From Niallia sp052318935 (GTDB lineage: Bacteria > Bacillota > Bacilli > Bacillales > Cytobacillaceae), in the NCBI GenBank assembly GCA_052318935.1, contig JBQRKO010000008.1: DNA of 64,000 bases, one strand, 5' to 3'. The notes beneath the pieces were generated by a model. That model was not told the origin of the DNA and ran no database searches. It saw only the letters and a program-made list of their open reading frames with translations. Below, piece by piece: positions 1 through 9,346 of the stretch; position 1 is the stretch's first letter; each line of letters opens with the position of its first letter. The translations under genes were made by a program, and so were the position numbers.

Positions 1-24
1 TCACACTTTTCAGGGTAGCAAAAA

Positions 25-80
25 TAAAAAAGGACCATATCCGTTAAAAATCATAGATTTGGTCCCTTTTTTATTTTTTT
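25..80 (+). terminator. Intrinsic terminator of a gene left of the window
   Basis: A GGACCA/TGGTCC stem preceded by a run of A and followed by a run of T. It can work in either direction. The gene it serves is not in the window if it reads on the plus strand. Confidence 0.6.
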
Positions 81-296
81 AGGCTGTTTTCTAAATGTTT
101 GTTGTTTTTGCATAAAACAATAAACATGGTTGAAACACTGAGCAGCCTGAATACTCGTAGACTCCTGCTTAGAAAAGCGAGAAAGACGAGACTTGTGCAG
201 GAGCGCTAGCGACGAGGAGGCTCGGCACTCGTCCGCGAAAAGCGAAGTGTATGCCGGCTGAGGGGTAAATAACAACTATCTATTGCAAAGAGCCAT
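79..296 (+). repeat. Dispersed ~210 bp repeat, copy 1 (diverged)
   Basis: It shares the core CGTAGACTCCTG...GAGAAAGACGAGAC...GCAGGAGCG...GACGAGGAGGCTCG with three other places in the window (1829-2037, 54650-54857, 56866-57076). This copy is the most diverged and its ends are blurred. It lies just beyond the 3' end of the lactose-permease-like gene. No coding capacity is believable. Confidence 0.75.
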
Positions 297-299
297 TTT

Positions 300-1578
300 T
301 TATATCTCAATCCTTTTCCCCATTTTTTTAGCGCTTACATTTTCCACTAAAGATAGTTTATTTCCTGATAAGGTGAAGATGGAGAAAACGGTAAATACAA
401 AAGCAATGGATCCTAGTAAAAGATAAGCGCTTTGGAAGCCTACCGTATCATACATATTTCCGGCAATCGTTGATAAAAAGATGGCACCAATTTGTTTAGT
501 GAACTGGAAACCAATTAAATAGATGGTTGCTGATAAACGCATATCAAAATGTGCAGAAATATATTTAAATACTGCCACTAATAGAATCGGAACCTCTAAA
601 GCATGCATTAGTTTCAGTAAACTGATTGCAATTGGTCCTTCAGCAAGACCAGAGCCTATAATTCGAAAGGACATAATAAATCCTGCGTACAATAAAGCAT
701 TTTTCGCACCAATTTTTTTGATAATAAAAGGAGCTAATATCATGATAATCCCTTCAAGAAAAACTTGTAATGTTACAAGATTTCCAAAAACCGCTGTTCC
801 TTTTTCAGGTGATGAAAAGAAATGGGTGAAATAGACAGCAAATTGTTGATCATAAACGTCATAAACACAACCAACTCCAAGCATATAAATAATAAAAAAC
901 CAGAATTTTTTATTTTTGAAAAGCGCTTTTGTTGATCCTTTTGGCAAATCAGGCTGTGCTTCCTTATTATCTGAAACGATGTGGGAATCTCCCATTCTAG
1001 CAAAAACAAATACTACTGCCAAGATAATGGCCATCACCGTACTAATCCAAAAGATTAAATTTGGATTTGAGTTGAATAAATGGCCCTGTTACAAATGTAC
1101 TTGTCGCAGCACCAATATTACCAAATACTCGAACACGTCCATATTCAAAAGAGTTGGCATGACTAACTTTTTCAATATACGCTTCGATTGCTCCAACTCC
1201 ACCGTTAAAAATTGCTCCAAGATAAGCGCCGCCAATTATAGCCCCTATTACAATATTAGCTTTTAGCAATGCGGGAAATATATAGACAAAAAATGGTGCG
1301 ATAAAGATAAGCAAGAAAATAAAAACCCAAAGCAAATTCTTTTTTAACCCCAGCTTATCGGAAATGATTCCAAAAAACGGTTGATAACAAATTGCAGCAA
1401 TCGAAATTGCCGAAAAGATAATACCCGTCTGAGTAGAAGTTAAACCAGCTTCTTTTGTTAACCATAAGGATAAAAACATGGTACAAGCTGCCCATATGAA
1501 GAAATAAATCATAAAGAATACACCGAAAATCCAATAATTTCTGTTTAGTTTTTTCAATTTGATCTTCTCCTTAAACAA
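300..1578 (-). pseudogene. LacY-type oligosaccharide:H+ symporter, frameshifted
   Basis: Two adjacent minus-strand reading frames make one LacY-like MFS permease. The upstream frame (1042-1578) holds helices 1-6 and ends soon after the YGRVRVFGNIGAA segment, which matches LacY FEFGRARMFGCVGWA. The downstream frame (300-1037) carries the second half, with CVYDVYDQQFA (LacY CTYDVFDQQFA), RIIGS, and FTLSG near the end. The join needs a one-base change near the GGGCC run at about 1082-1086; without one C the protein continues as GHLFNSNPNLIFW. The family is normally about 415 residues, and the two parts together match that. The gene lies downstream of an alpha-galactosidase gene, so the likely substrate is melibiose, raffinose or lactose. 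Either a true pseudogene or a sequencing error in a short run. Confidence 0.85.
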
Positions 1579-1592
1579 TTAGAATAACTATC

Positions 1593-1608
1593 GGTAAAAC
1601 GCTTTCAA
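1593..1608 (-). promoter_or_regulatory. cre-like site upstream of the permease gene
   Basis: On the minus strand TTGAAAGCGTTTTACC matches the CcpA cre consensus WTGNAANCGNWNNCW except at the last C. It lies 15-30 bases before the permease start, which fits catabolite repression. A second, equally imperfect match (ATGTAAGCGTTGTAT) lies near 1660-1675. Confidence 0.5.
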
Positions 1609-1635
1609 AAAGATAACTAGTTAACTTGTATTTTT

Positions 1636-1751
1636 TTTACTAAAATAAGTATATCAAATACAACGCTTACATACATAATTTTCTGATTTTTATTATTTTT
1701 TATAAAAACTAGTCTATACTTAACTAGTTTTTTACTGAAATTTTTACTAAA
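1636..1751 (-). promoter_or_regulatory. Candidate LacI-family operators (TTTACTAAA) and inverted repeat
   Basis: TTTACTAAA occurs at 1636-1644 and 1743-1751, and a perfect inverted repeat AAACTAGT-N9-ACTAGTTT lies at 1706-1730. The same TTTACTAAA half-site forms a near-perfect palindrome upstream of the lacI-like gene (5354-5379). The simplest reading is that the LacI regulator at 4305 controls both the permease and its own operon through these sites. Confidence 0.5.
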
Positions 1752-1828
1752 ATAAAATGAATTTTATTTATTTTATATACCATTCCATAAAAAAATGCCT
1801 CAATTTTTTTGAGACATTTTTTTATCAT

Positions 1829-2037
1829 AGGCTATTTTCTCAAAGTTTGTTGTTTTTCACAAAAAAAAATGGGAGAAGACGTTCTCAGCAGACGGAATAC
1901 ACGTAGACTCCTGTGGGAATGCGAGAAAGACGAGACCCCACAGGAGCGTATGCGACGAGGAGGCTCGACGCTCGCTAAACGGACGGAGTGTATTCGGGCT
2001 GCGGGTTTAAAAGCAACAACCTATACGAAAATAGCCT
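1829..2037 (+). repeat. Dispersed ~210 bp repeat, copy 2 (complete)
   Basis: The element starts with AGGCTATTTTC and ends with GAAAATAGCCT, which are inverted repeats of each other. It is the reference copy for the family. The inner part holds the CTCCTGTGGGAATGCGAG / CCACAGGAG arms, so the RNA or single strand can fold into a long hairpin. Size and terminal inverted repeats resemble a miniature inverted-repeat element; no transposase is present. The open frame inside is not a gene. Confidence 0.85.
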
Positions 2038-2055
2038 AATCATATGATCTTCTTT

Positions 2056-4245
2056 TTAAACCTCAACAAATCGCCAAACATGACTTTTGAAGTCGCCATG
2101 CAATTCAACAGGGATACTTACACCTACATATGCAAGCTCATCTCCTCCATAAACTTGATCTGTTCCAGCAAGCTGATATTTCTTCGTTACATCCACCCCT
2201 TGTAATTTTAAAAATTTCAAAGGTGCTGCTGGTTCAGCTAGAATAGTAAAATAGAAGGCAATCACTTCTGATTTATCTGAATTAGCAAACAGCCATGCCG
2301 TATCATTTCCTTCAAATGGACTAAGCAAACGATAAAAATCTCCAAATTGAATAATCTTTCTTATTTCTTTATATGTGGAGATTTGCTGTTTAACCGTTTC
2401 TTTCTCCTCATTTGTCAGCTGAGTTAAATCCAGTTCATAGCCTAAATTGCCAGACATCGCTACATCGCCGCGCATCTTCAGAGATGTACTTCGATGCACT
2501 TGATGGTTTGGAACAGCTGATACATGGGCGCCCATCGTGATAATTGGGTAGACAAGGCTTGTTCCATACTGAATTTTAAGCCTGGAAACAGCATCTGTAT
2601 TATCACTCGTCCACGTTTGCGGCATATAGTAAAGAATTCCTGGATCAAATCTTCCTCCTCCACCTGAACAGCTTTCAAATAACACATCTGGGAAAGCTGA
2701 AGTAATAGCATCCATCACTTTATATAAACCAAGCATATACCGGTGAGCAGTTTCTCTTTGTCTATCAGCAGGAAGGGCAGCAGAGCCAATTTCTGTCATA
2801 TGACGGTTCATATCCCATTTTACATAAGAAATAGGTGCCGCATCTAAAATAGCGCTTACCCGTTTAATCATCTCATCACAAACATCGTCACGAGAGAAAT
2901 CGAGAATTAATTGATTGCGACTTTCCGAACGAGGCCGATTCTGCACATGAAGACACCAGTCTGGATGCGCCCTATATAAATCACTATCAACAGAAATCAT
3001 TTCCGGCTCAAACCAAAGTCCAAATTGAAGATCCATCTCATTAACACGTTGGGCAAGACTTTCTAAACCATCCGGAAGTTTTTCTATATCGACAATCCAA
3101 TCCCCTAATGAAGACAAATCATCATTTCTTTTTCCAAACCAGCCATCATCCAGTACAACTAATTCCATCCCAAGTTCTTTTCCTACTTTTGCAATATCCA
3201 AGATTTTTTGTGCATTAAAGTCAAAATAAGTTGCTTCCCAGTTATTAACTAAAATTGGACGCTCTTTATCTCGATAATTCCCTCTTGTCAGCCGTGTGCT
3301 ATATAAGGAATGAAACGTTCTTGACATCTCTCCTAGCCCTTCAGATGAGTAAACCATTACCGCTTCCGGCGCTTGAAACGCTTCATTTGGATCTAGCTTC
3401 CAACTAAAATCAAAAGGATTAATCCCCATTGTTACTCTTGTTTGTCGAAATTGATCCACTTCTGCCTGTGCAAGGAAATTTCCGCTGTATATAAGGTTAA
3501 AAGCATAAACGTCTCCACTTGTTTCCGTTGTATCTTTTCTAAGTAAGGCCATAAACGGGTTGTGCTGATGACTGCTGGCGCCTCTAGAGCTATCGACAAA
3601 CTGAATACCATGTCTAAGTGGAGTTCTTTCTATATGTCTTTCTTTCACATGCGCCCCATATAAGTGAAGAAAGTCAAACTCTGCATCATGAAAATCAATA
3701 TTTAAACTTAATGCTCTTAATAGTTTAATAGATTGAGAGCCAGTATTGACATATCTAACCGATCTTGTTATCACATTAAAGTTTTCGAATACGGTATAAC
3801 ATAAGACAACCTGCAAGCCAGTTACTTGATCCTCCATGATAATTTCAAGCGTTTCTGCTTCCTCATCCGTCTCCACATAAGTAGCCGGCAGACCTTCCAG
3901 CGAGGGTTTGCCTTTTCTTATTTTGTGTGAATGATACCGTATATCCGAGATAGTGGAGCCATCCTCTAATTGTACTTGATAAGCAGGTTTGCGAAAATCA
4001 GTGTTTCCATATTGAGGAAACTCTTGTGGTAGCGTATCTAATGAATATGCCCGATCTTCCTTATATGGATTGCCAGAAAACCCTCTGTCCAACAGTTGAA
4101 TTTTATTCGAATGGTGGTATTCATTTATCTTTCTCCCCCAATAAAGATGAAGCAAATATCCATCTCTAACAATTTCCATGACATAACTTGTGTCTTTTCC
4201 TTGCAGATGAAACAATCTTTTTGCAGAATCAAAGTGAATTCCCAT
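2056..4245 (-). CDS. Alpha-galactosidase, GH36
   Basis: A 729-residue cytoplasmic GH36 enzyme that hydrolyses alpha-1,6-galactosides such as melibiose and raffinose. The nucleophile is Asp478 in KWDMNRH and the acid/base is Asp548 in WTSDNTDA; both numbers equal those reported for Geobacillus AgaB-type enzymes. The usual N-terminal beta-sandwich, the central barrel (WEATYFDF, LDDGWFGKRND, GLWFEPEM) and the C-terminal beta domain are all present and length is normal. There is no signal peptide, so substrate must be imported. An AAGGAG site lies 12 bases before the ATG. It follows the LacI gene by about 60 bases (one operon) and precedes the broken permease. Confidence 0.95.
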   Translation of the reverse strand: MGIHFDSAKRLFHLQGKDTSYVMEIVRDGYLLHLYWGRKINEYHHSNKIQLLDRGFSGNPYKEDRAYSLDTLPQEFPQYGNTDFRKPAYQVQLEDGSTISDIRYHSHKIRKGKPSLEGLPATYVETDEEAETLEIIMEDQVTGLQVVLCYTVFENFNVITRSVRYVNTGSQSIKLLRALSLNIDFHDAEFDFLHLYGAHVKERHIERTPLRHGIQFVDSSRGASSHQHNPFMALLRKDTTETSGDVYAFNLIYSGNFLAQAEVDQFRQTRVTMGINPFDFSWKLDPNEAFQAPEAVMVYSSEGLGEMSRTFHSLYSTRLTRGNYRDKERPILVNNWEATYFDFNAQKILDIAKVGKELGMELVVLDDGWFGKRNDDLSSLGDWIVDIEKLPDGLESLAQRVNEMDLQFGLWFEPEMISVDSDLYRAHPDWCLHVQNRPRSESRNQLILDFSRDDVCDEMIKRVSAILDAAPISYVKWDMNRHMTEIGSAALPADRQRETAHRYMLGLYKVMDAITSAFPDVLFESCSGGGGRFDPGILYYMPQTWTSDNTDAVSRLKIQYGTSLVYPIITMGAHVSAVPNHQVHRSTSLKMRGDVAMSGNLGYELDLTQLTNEEKETVKQQISTYKEIRKIIQFGDFYRLLSPFEGNDTAWLFANSDKSEVIAFYFTILAEPAAPLKFLKLQGVDVTKKYQLAGTDQVYGGDELAYVGVSIPVELHGDFKSHVWRFVEV

Positions 4246-4304
4246 TTATCAAACAGCTCCTTCTTATGACACTATTTTCGTTTTCTGTCTCAGCTGGCTT
4301 ATTT

Positions 4305-5327
4305 TCAAAACTTAGACTTTGTACTGTCTCGAATAACAAGCTCTGTTGGCAAAATAACTTTTAATGGGATGTCTCTTCCCGTTTTGATTCGATCATACAG
4401 CAGCTTTACTGCTGATTTTCCCATTTCTTCTGTATGAACTTTTACAGTAGACAAGGCTGGATTTAAAAAAGCAGCAGCGTCAATATCATCAAAGCTGAAA
4501 ATCGAAATATCCTCAGGAACATTAATTCCATTTTCTTGTAACGCCTTCATTGCACCAATTGCCATCGGGTCGCTTGCAATAACTACTGCACTTGGCAATG
4601 GACCCTTTTTTATTAATTTTTCCATTAAGGCATATCCGCTCGACGGACCAAATTCTCCCAAGAGGACATTTTCTTCTTTATAGATCCCCTTTTCTTTCAT
4701 TACTTTTTCAAAAGTCTTTTTTCGCACATCCTCTTTATCCATCCTTTTTCCATTATGGATACTCCAAATGGAACCTTTTCCGCCAATATAGGCAATTTGG
4801 CGATGTCCCCCATTAAATAAATAATTTACTATTTCACTAGTAGCTGTTTCAAAGTCTGAAAGCACCACATCGCATTTTTCTCCTTCTGGGAAGAAATCTA
4901 CATACACGATATGGTTATTTCCTTTATAAACTTCTTGTAATTCCTTCATATTTACATCACCAAGAACAATCAATCCATCTAATTCTGCCATATCCTCAAC
5001 AGATAAATGAGTTTTCCTTAAATGAAATATAGAGGAAATATGAAAAGAATAATCTTGGCAAACCTTCTCAATCCCTTGCCTTATTGACATAAAATACGGA
5101 TCAACTGCCTCATCATTTGTTATGACAAGCCCAATGCTATACCTTTCTGATTTAATCGATTTCGTTTTCTTTTTTCTGCCTGGTTGATAATTCAACTCAC
5201 TTACAATATTCAGCACTCTTTGCCTTGTTTCACTTGAAACAGAAAGCAATGGATCATTATTTAAAATCCTAGATACCGTAGCAGTTGAAACATTTGCCAT
5301 TTCTGCAATATCCTTAATCCTTGTCAT
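4305..5327 (-). CDS. LacI/GalR-family transcriptional regulator of the alpha-galactoside locus
   Basis: A 340-residue LacI-family repressor. The N-terminal helix-turn-helix reads IKDIAEMANVSTATVSRILN, followed by the hinge (LNYQPGRKKK) and a periplasmic-binding-protein-like effector domain (FSFDDIDAAAFLNPALSTV near the C terminus). The ATG at 5327 is chosen because the family starts just before the TRIKDIAE helix; an in-frame GTG at 5348 is possible. The gene leads the operon with the alpha-galactosidase, so its effector is probably an alpha-galactoside or galactose (inference). A TTTACTAAA palindrome and a perfect cre site lie upstream. Confidence 0.9.
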   Translation of the reverse strand: MTRIKDIAEMANVSTATVSRILNNDPLLSVSSETRQRVLNIVSELNYQPGRKKKTKSIKSERYSIGLVITNDEAVDPYFMSIRQGIEKVCQDYSFHISSIFHLRKTHLSVEDMAELDGLIVLGDVNMKELQEVYKGNNHIVYVDFFPEGEKCDVVLSDFETATSEIVNYLFNGGHRQIAYIGGKGSIWSIHNGKRMDKEDVRKKTFEKVMKEKGIYKEENVLLGEFGPSSGYALMEKLIKKGPLPSAVVIASDPMAIGAMKALQENGINVPEDISIFSFDDIDAAAFLNPALSTVKVHTEEMGKSAVKLLYDRIKTGRDIPLKVILPTELVIRDSTKSKF

Positions 5328-5353
5328 ATAAAGCACCGATCCCCTCACTTTAC

Positions 5354-5379
5354 TTATTTACTAAAAATTTAGTAAATTA
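5354..5379. promoter_or_regulatory. LacI operator candidate (autoregulation)
   Basis: The arms ATTTACTAAA and TTTAGTAAAT are perfect inverted repeats around AA, just upstream of the regulator start. The half-site recurs twice upstream of the permease gene. The position would let the regulator repress its own operon. Confidence 0.55.
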
Positions 5380-5402
5380 ATTCTATTTTATTACTATATC
5401 AG

Positions 5403-5417
5403 AGAAACCGCTTACAA
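5403..5417 (-). promoter_or_regulatory. CcpA cre site
   Basis: On the minus strand TTGTAAGCGGTTTCT fits the cre consensus WTGNAANCGNWNNCW at every fixed position. It lies about 75 bases upstream of the regulator start, so the regulator/alpha-galactosidase operon is probably under carbon catabolite control. Confidence 0.7.
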
Positions 5418-5740
5418 ACAATGTTTTTATATAAAAATCTTTAGTGTTAGCGCTATCTTTTTCTATTAACTTCGAACTTCGTATTTACATTGCTAAAAAA
5501 AAGAAACAAATTATACACCTGTCGACTATCGAAAAATTACCAATCAAGATTAAAAAACGTATTAGTAAAGCTAATATGAAAAAGGCAAATAATATTTTAA
5601 CAAATATTGGCTAATTAAAAACCAAAACTATTCGAGAAATGCCGAAATACTAGCTGCTCTATATCAGAATGTCCACCCATTTTTAATTCTTTTTAAGTCC
5701 ATACCTGAACATGCTATACTTAACCTTGGAGGTGTTTTTT
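5418..5740. other. Intergenic region; possible short gene remnant
   Basis: AT-rich. One stretch at about 5522-5615 reads on the plus strand as a 30-residue lysine-rich tail (KLPIKIKKRISKANMKKA) ending in a stop, with no start or ribosome binding site of its own. It could be the C-terminal scrap of a lost gene. Otherwise only the upstream region of the next gene. Confidence 0.3.
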
Positions 5741-6265
5741 ATGCGTTTAAAAAATAAAAAGGTAATTGCGCTTGTTAGTCCTGATTTTGAGGATTTGGAA
5801 CTTTGGTATCCGGTTTTGCGTCTTCAGGAAGAAGGGGCGGCGGTTCATTTAGTTGGAGAAAAAGCGAACGAAACCTATATCGGAAAATATGGAGTGCCGG
5901 CTGTGTCCGACTATGCTTTTTCGGACATTCAAGCATCTGATTATGATGCCATTCTTGTCCCTGGCGGCTGGGCACCAGATAAATTACGCCGCTACCCTGA
6001 AGTTTTAGATATGGTCCGTTATATGCATGAGCATAAAAAGCCTATCGGACAAATTTGTCATGCTGGCTGGGTGCTGATTTCAGCGAAAATCCTAGACGGA
6101 GTCAATGTAACAAGTACACCAGGAATTAGAGATGATATGGAAAATGCTGGAGCCGTTTGGCATAATAAGCCAGTTGTTGTCGACGGTCATATTATTTCAA
6201 GCCGCCGACCACCCGATCTTCCACCATATGCAAAAGCCTTTGCCGATGTTTTGGCGGAGCAGTAA
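5741..6265 (+). CDS. DJ-1/PfpI family protein (type 1 glutamine amidotransferase-like)
   Basis: A 174-residue single-domain DJ-1/PfpI protein. The nucleophile elbow Cys is in GQICHAGW, and the strand LVPGGWAPDKLRR precedes it as in PfpI. Members act as intracellular peptidases, chaperones or deglycases; the sequence does not show which. The start at 5741 follows GGAGGTG at the right spacing. The gene stands alone and ends in a strong hairpin terminator. Confidence 0.88.
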   Translation: MRLKNKKVIALVSPDFEDLELWYPVLRLQEEGAAVHLVGEKANETYIGKYGVPAVSDYAFSDIQASDYDAILVPGGWAPDKLRRYPEVLDMVRYMHEHKKPIGQICHAGWVLISAKILDGVNVTSTPGIRDDMENAGAVWHNKPVVVDGHIISSRRPPDLPPYAKAFADVLAEQ

Positions 6266-6270
6266 AGAAT

Positions 6271-6312
6271 ACAAAGCGAGCGTGGAATACCTGCTCGCTT
6301 TGCATTCTTTTA
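6271..6312 (+). terminator. Terminator of the PfpI-like gene
   Basis: AAAGCGAGC and GCTCGCTTT form a nine-pair stem around a short loop, a few bases after the stop codon, followed by a T-rich stretch. Confidence 0.75.
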
Positions 6313-6399
6313 CTTCCCATTGTTAATGAGTGAATAAACTAGATTATCTAATCTCCCATCTGTTTGTTCCAATCCACTACTGATTTTCGCATAACAACA

Positions 6400-6488
6400 A
6401 AAAAGCTGCTTCATTAAGCTATAGACATTACCTATCCGAATATAAAAATCTATTCGATTCGTATTTCTATAGCTTAAGAAGAGCTTTC
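6400..6488. repeat. Long imperfect hairpin
   Basis: AAGCTATAGA (6416-6425) pairs with TCTATAGCTT (6466-6475), extended outward by AAAGCTgCTTC/GAAGAGCTTT and inward by CCGAATA/TATTCG. It sits in the convergent gap between the PfpI-like gene and cysK. No ORF. It could be a terminator for cysK on the minus strand or a decayed element. Confidence 0.55.
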
Positions 6489-6664
6489 TTCCATGTATTC
6501 CTGATCAAGTAGAAATAAACATATTTAGTTTTTTTTACAGCTATAATTCTATCTCCCTATCATTTAGTTATAATTAAATCAACTAATCCTTTGTAATTAT
6601 ACCAATGTTTCAATATTATTTCTTCTAAAAGCAAGACAGACAATCTCCACTCAATTCCACTTAT

Positions 6665-7612
6665 CTACTCTTCTGGAAACAATGCTGTAGATAAATATCT
6701 TTCTCCTGTATCGGGAAGTAATACGACAATCTTTTTGCCTGCATTCTCAGGTCTCTTAGCAATTTGAACTGCTGCAAATGCTGCTGCTCCAGAAGAAATA
6801 CCTACAACGAGACCTTCACTTCTTGCTAGTAATCTAGCTGTTTCAAAGGCTTCTTCATCTTTTACTGTAAAAATTTCGTCCACTACAGCTTGATTGAAAT
6901 TGTCTGGAACAAAGCCAGGTCCAATCCCTTGAATTTTATGAGGTGCCTTCGTTCCTCCAGAAAGGACAGGAGAGCTATACGGTTCGACTGCTATTATTTT
7001 TACAGATCTTTTTCTCTCTTTTAAAACTTCCCCCACTCCACTAATAGTACCTCCAGTACCAACTCCACCTACAAAAATGTCTACCTCTCCATCTGTATCC
7101 TTCCAAATTTCTTCCGCTGTTGTTTTTTTATGAATTTCTGGATTGGCTGGATTTTTAAATTGCTGCGGTATGTACGAATTTGGTGTCTTTGCAGCAAGTT
7201 CTTCAGCTTTTTTGATTGCACCAGGCATACCGTCTGCAGCTGGTGTAAGAACGAGCTCTGCTCCTAATGCAATCAGCAGCTTTCTTCGCTCAATGCTAAA
7301 ACTCTCTGGAAGGGTAATAATGAGTTTGTATCCCAAAGCTGCAGCTGCAAAAGCTAGAGCCACACCCGTATTTCCACTTGTTGGTTCAATAATCACTGAG
7401 TCCTTATTTATAAGTCCTTTACTCTCTGCATCTTTTATTAGAGCAAAACCAATTCTATCTTTTACACTGCCAGCAGGGTTGAAGTACTCTAGTTTGGCAA
7501 GAATTTTCCCTCCCACTTTATTTTCTTCATTAAATTTGACTAGTTCTAACAATGGAGTGTTACCAATCAATTGTGTTAAATTCGTTGCGATATTAGTTAC
7601 TTTATTAGCCAT
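6665..7612 (-). CDS. cysK: Cysteine synthase A (O-acetylserine sulfhydrylase)
   Basis: A 315-residue PLP enzyme that makes cysteine from O-acetylserine and sulfide. The PLP lysine is in NPAGSVKDRIG, the asparagine loop is TSGNTGVALA, and the phosphate-binding loop is GVGTGGTISGVG. The length is typical of CysK. The start at 7612 follows GGAGGAACGAAA. No S-box or T-box motif was seen in the 330 bases upstream. Confidence 0.93.
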   Translation of the reverse strand: MANKVTNIATNLTQLIGNTPLLELVKFNEENKVGGKILAKLEYFNPAGSVKDRIGFALIKDAESKGLINKDSVIIEPTSGNTGVALAFAAAALGYKLIITLPESFSIERRKLLIALGAELVLTPAADGMPGAIKKAEELAAKTPNSYIPQQFKNPANPEIHKKTTAEEIWKDTDGEVDIFVGGVGTGGTISGVGEVLKERKRSVKIIAVEPYSSPVLSGGTKAPHKIQGIGPGFVPDNFNQAVVDEIFTVKDEEAFETARLLARSEGLVVGISSGAAAFAAVQIAKRPENAGKKIVVLLPDTGERYLSTALFPEE

Positions 7613-7942
7613 TTTCGTTCCTCCATCCAAATTTAATTCCGATTTATTTTATCGGTTAAATCAACATTACTACTTTTTGGAATAAAATACAAGTATCATT
7701 TTTTAAAATTAATCCTATTTTTTTGCCAATAAAGGTGTCTCTCCCCCCATGCTTTAAAGCATTGGGAGACAGACACCTTTATTCATTACTCCTATTATAA
7801 GTGATAAGTGATAATCGAATGTTGTTTAAACTATTTTGTTTATCTTTAACATTAAAGAGAGTTCAGAATATAAAAATCCAAATTTTTTATATGACTCATA
7901 CTCAATATGAAAAAATGTGATCTATTTTTTTTATGAGCACAT
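7613..7942. other. Intergenic region with a dispersed hairpin
   Basis: Between cysK and the APC permease. At 7734-7785 lies an inverted repeat, GGTGTCTCTC..GCTTTAAAGC..GAGACAGACACC, related to the hairpin at 14171-14208. It could end permease transcripts. The rest is AT-rich with nothing recognisable. Confidence 0.55.
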
Positions 7943-9193
7943 TCACCCTACTTTCCGAAATCGCATCCATTTGGAACCATTTTTATAGAAAGCAAACAAT
8001 ATTGTGAGAATAACGATAATAACTAGCGCTACAAAAGATGACCTAAACAGCAATAGTCCGAATAAAATGCTCAATGAAACGGCGACCCCTTTCATAAACG
8101 GACTCTTGAATAATTTGATTGCCGAAAGAATGCCAATTAAAGCATTTGAGATGAAAAATGCATTTGCTAAAGCCACAAGATTTTCGACTGTAACAATATG
8201 AAGAAGTACAAATGTTGCAACAGTTATATGAATGATAATGAGCAGTAGGATAGAAGCGATTGGTGCTCCGTTTTTGGATTTTCTTGTTAGGATATGGAGT
8301 GCAGGAACCGACTGTGCAAGAGACGCAATTAGTCTTGATACTCCCCCTGCAATCATCAAATAAGTCGTTAAGCAAAGCCCCACCGCTACAATCGTCAATA
8401 AACCAATGGATACCCCTCCAAACAGAGGGTACAAAACGCCAGTTAATTTAATCGAAAATTGGTTGCTTGAAAAATCCGTCCATTGTACAGCTGTAGCAAT
8501 GAGCAGATTGACTGCCGTAACCACAAAAGCACTTAAAAAAACCGCTTTGCGAATAGTACTTTTTGGATTTTTCACTTCAGCCGAATAGTTCCCAACGATT
8601 TCCCACCCAACCATAATCCAAAAAAGCAGCAATAAGCTATGTCCAAATGAAGGTGCATGAAATTCCTGCAACATGAATTCACTGCGATGATAAAACAGCA
8701 AGGAAACCACACTCCCGCTTGTTAAAATGAAAACGGCAATAGACGAAATAATAAGGGAAAGATTCCCAAGAAAAGTCAATCGAAATAGCAAGGTTAATCC
8801 ACTTAAGGCTAAAAGGGCAATGGCAATCCACTCCGTTTTAATCGCAGATTTAAATAACCAAGTATCCAAATATTCAGCAGCCGTCATCATAACAGCAATC
8901 GGTCCCATAAATGCTGCGGACATTAAAAAAATCGACGAAAGATTTTTCATTCGCTGTCCAAATGCCTCTGCAATCGCATTGCCGATGCCAGCCTCCCCCG
9001 GAAACATCAGCGTCAACTCCCCGCAAAGAAAGGCGAAAAACACGCCAATAATTGACATGATTAGCCATGCAAAAATCGCATAATCTCCAGAAGTATCATA
9101 AATAATAGGCGGCAATAAAATAATGCCTGACCCTAGTAGAGGTCCGATTATTAAACCACTTAACGTAAGTGCACCAATTTTTCTTTGATTCAT
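7943..9193 (-). CDS. APC-superfamily amino acid permease
   Basis: A 416-residue integral membrane protein with about 12 hydrophobic helices. The N-terminal GLIIGPLLGSGIILLPP segment is the unwound helix-1 motif of the APC superfamily, and GELTLMFPGEAGIGNAIAEAFG resembles the YjeH-type group of small amino-acid exporters. The substrate cannot be read from sequence. The start at 9193 follows AAGGGGAAGG. It is divergent from a LysR regulator, which usually means that regulator controls it. Confidence 0.85.
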   Translation of the reverse strand: MNQRKIGALTLSGLIIGPLLGSGIILLPPIIYDTSGDYAIFAWLIMSIIGVFFAFLCGELTLMFPGEAGIGNAIAEAFGQRMKNLSSIFLMSAAFMGPIAVMMTAAEYLDTWLFKSAIKTEWIAIALLALSGLTLLFRLTFLGNLSLIISSIAVFILTSGSVVSLLFYHRSEFMLQEFHAPSFGHSLLLLFWIMVGWEIVGNYSAEVKNPKSTIRKAVFLSAFVVTAVNLLIATAVQWTDFSSNQFSIKLTGVLYPLFGGVSIGLLTIVAVGLCLTTYLMIAGGVSRLIASLAQSVPALHILTRKSKNGAPIASILLLIIIHITVATFVLLHIVTVENLVALANAFFISNALIGILSAIKLFKSPFMKGVAVSLSILFGLLLFRSSFVALVIIVILTILFAFYKNGSKWMRFRKVG

Positions 9194-9314
9194 ATTCCTT
9201 CCCCTTTTCAAAATAATAATGTTTTAATCCTCGAGAAAACACGCGTATTTTTTTCTTTATCCTTATTGTATTCACAGGTCATCATTCAGTAAAATAGATA
9301 TGTATGATAGATGA

Positions 9315-9331
9315 TATCGGATATTCCGATA
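9315..9331. promoter_or_regulatory. Palindrome between permease and LysR gene
   Basis: TATCGGATATTCCGATA has seven-base arms around a TAT centre. It lies in the divergent promoter region, just before the LysR ribosome binding site. LysR proteins bind such dyads to control themselves and the divergent gene. Confidence 0.55.
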
Positions 9332-9346
9332 ATTGGAGGGATTAGG

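Noticed and set aside
1809..2039. 76-residue ORF
   Set aside because: It lies inside the dispersed repeat; similar accidental frames occur in the other copies.
5775..5975. Minus-strand ORF inside the PfpI-like gene
   Set aside because: Shadow of a clear DJ-1/PfpI coding frame.
7613..7942. SAM or T-box riboswitch upstream of cysK
   Set aside because: No S-box core or T-box sequence (TGGNACCGCG) was found; only a terminator-like hairpin.
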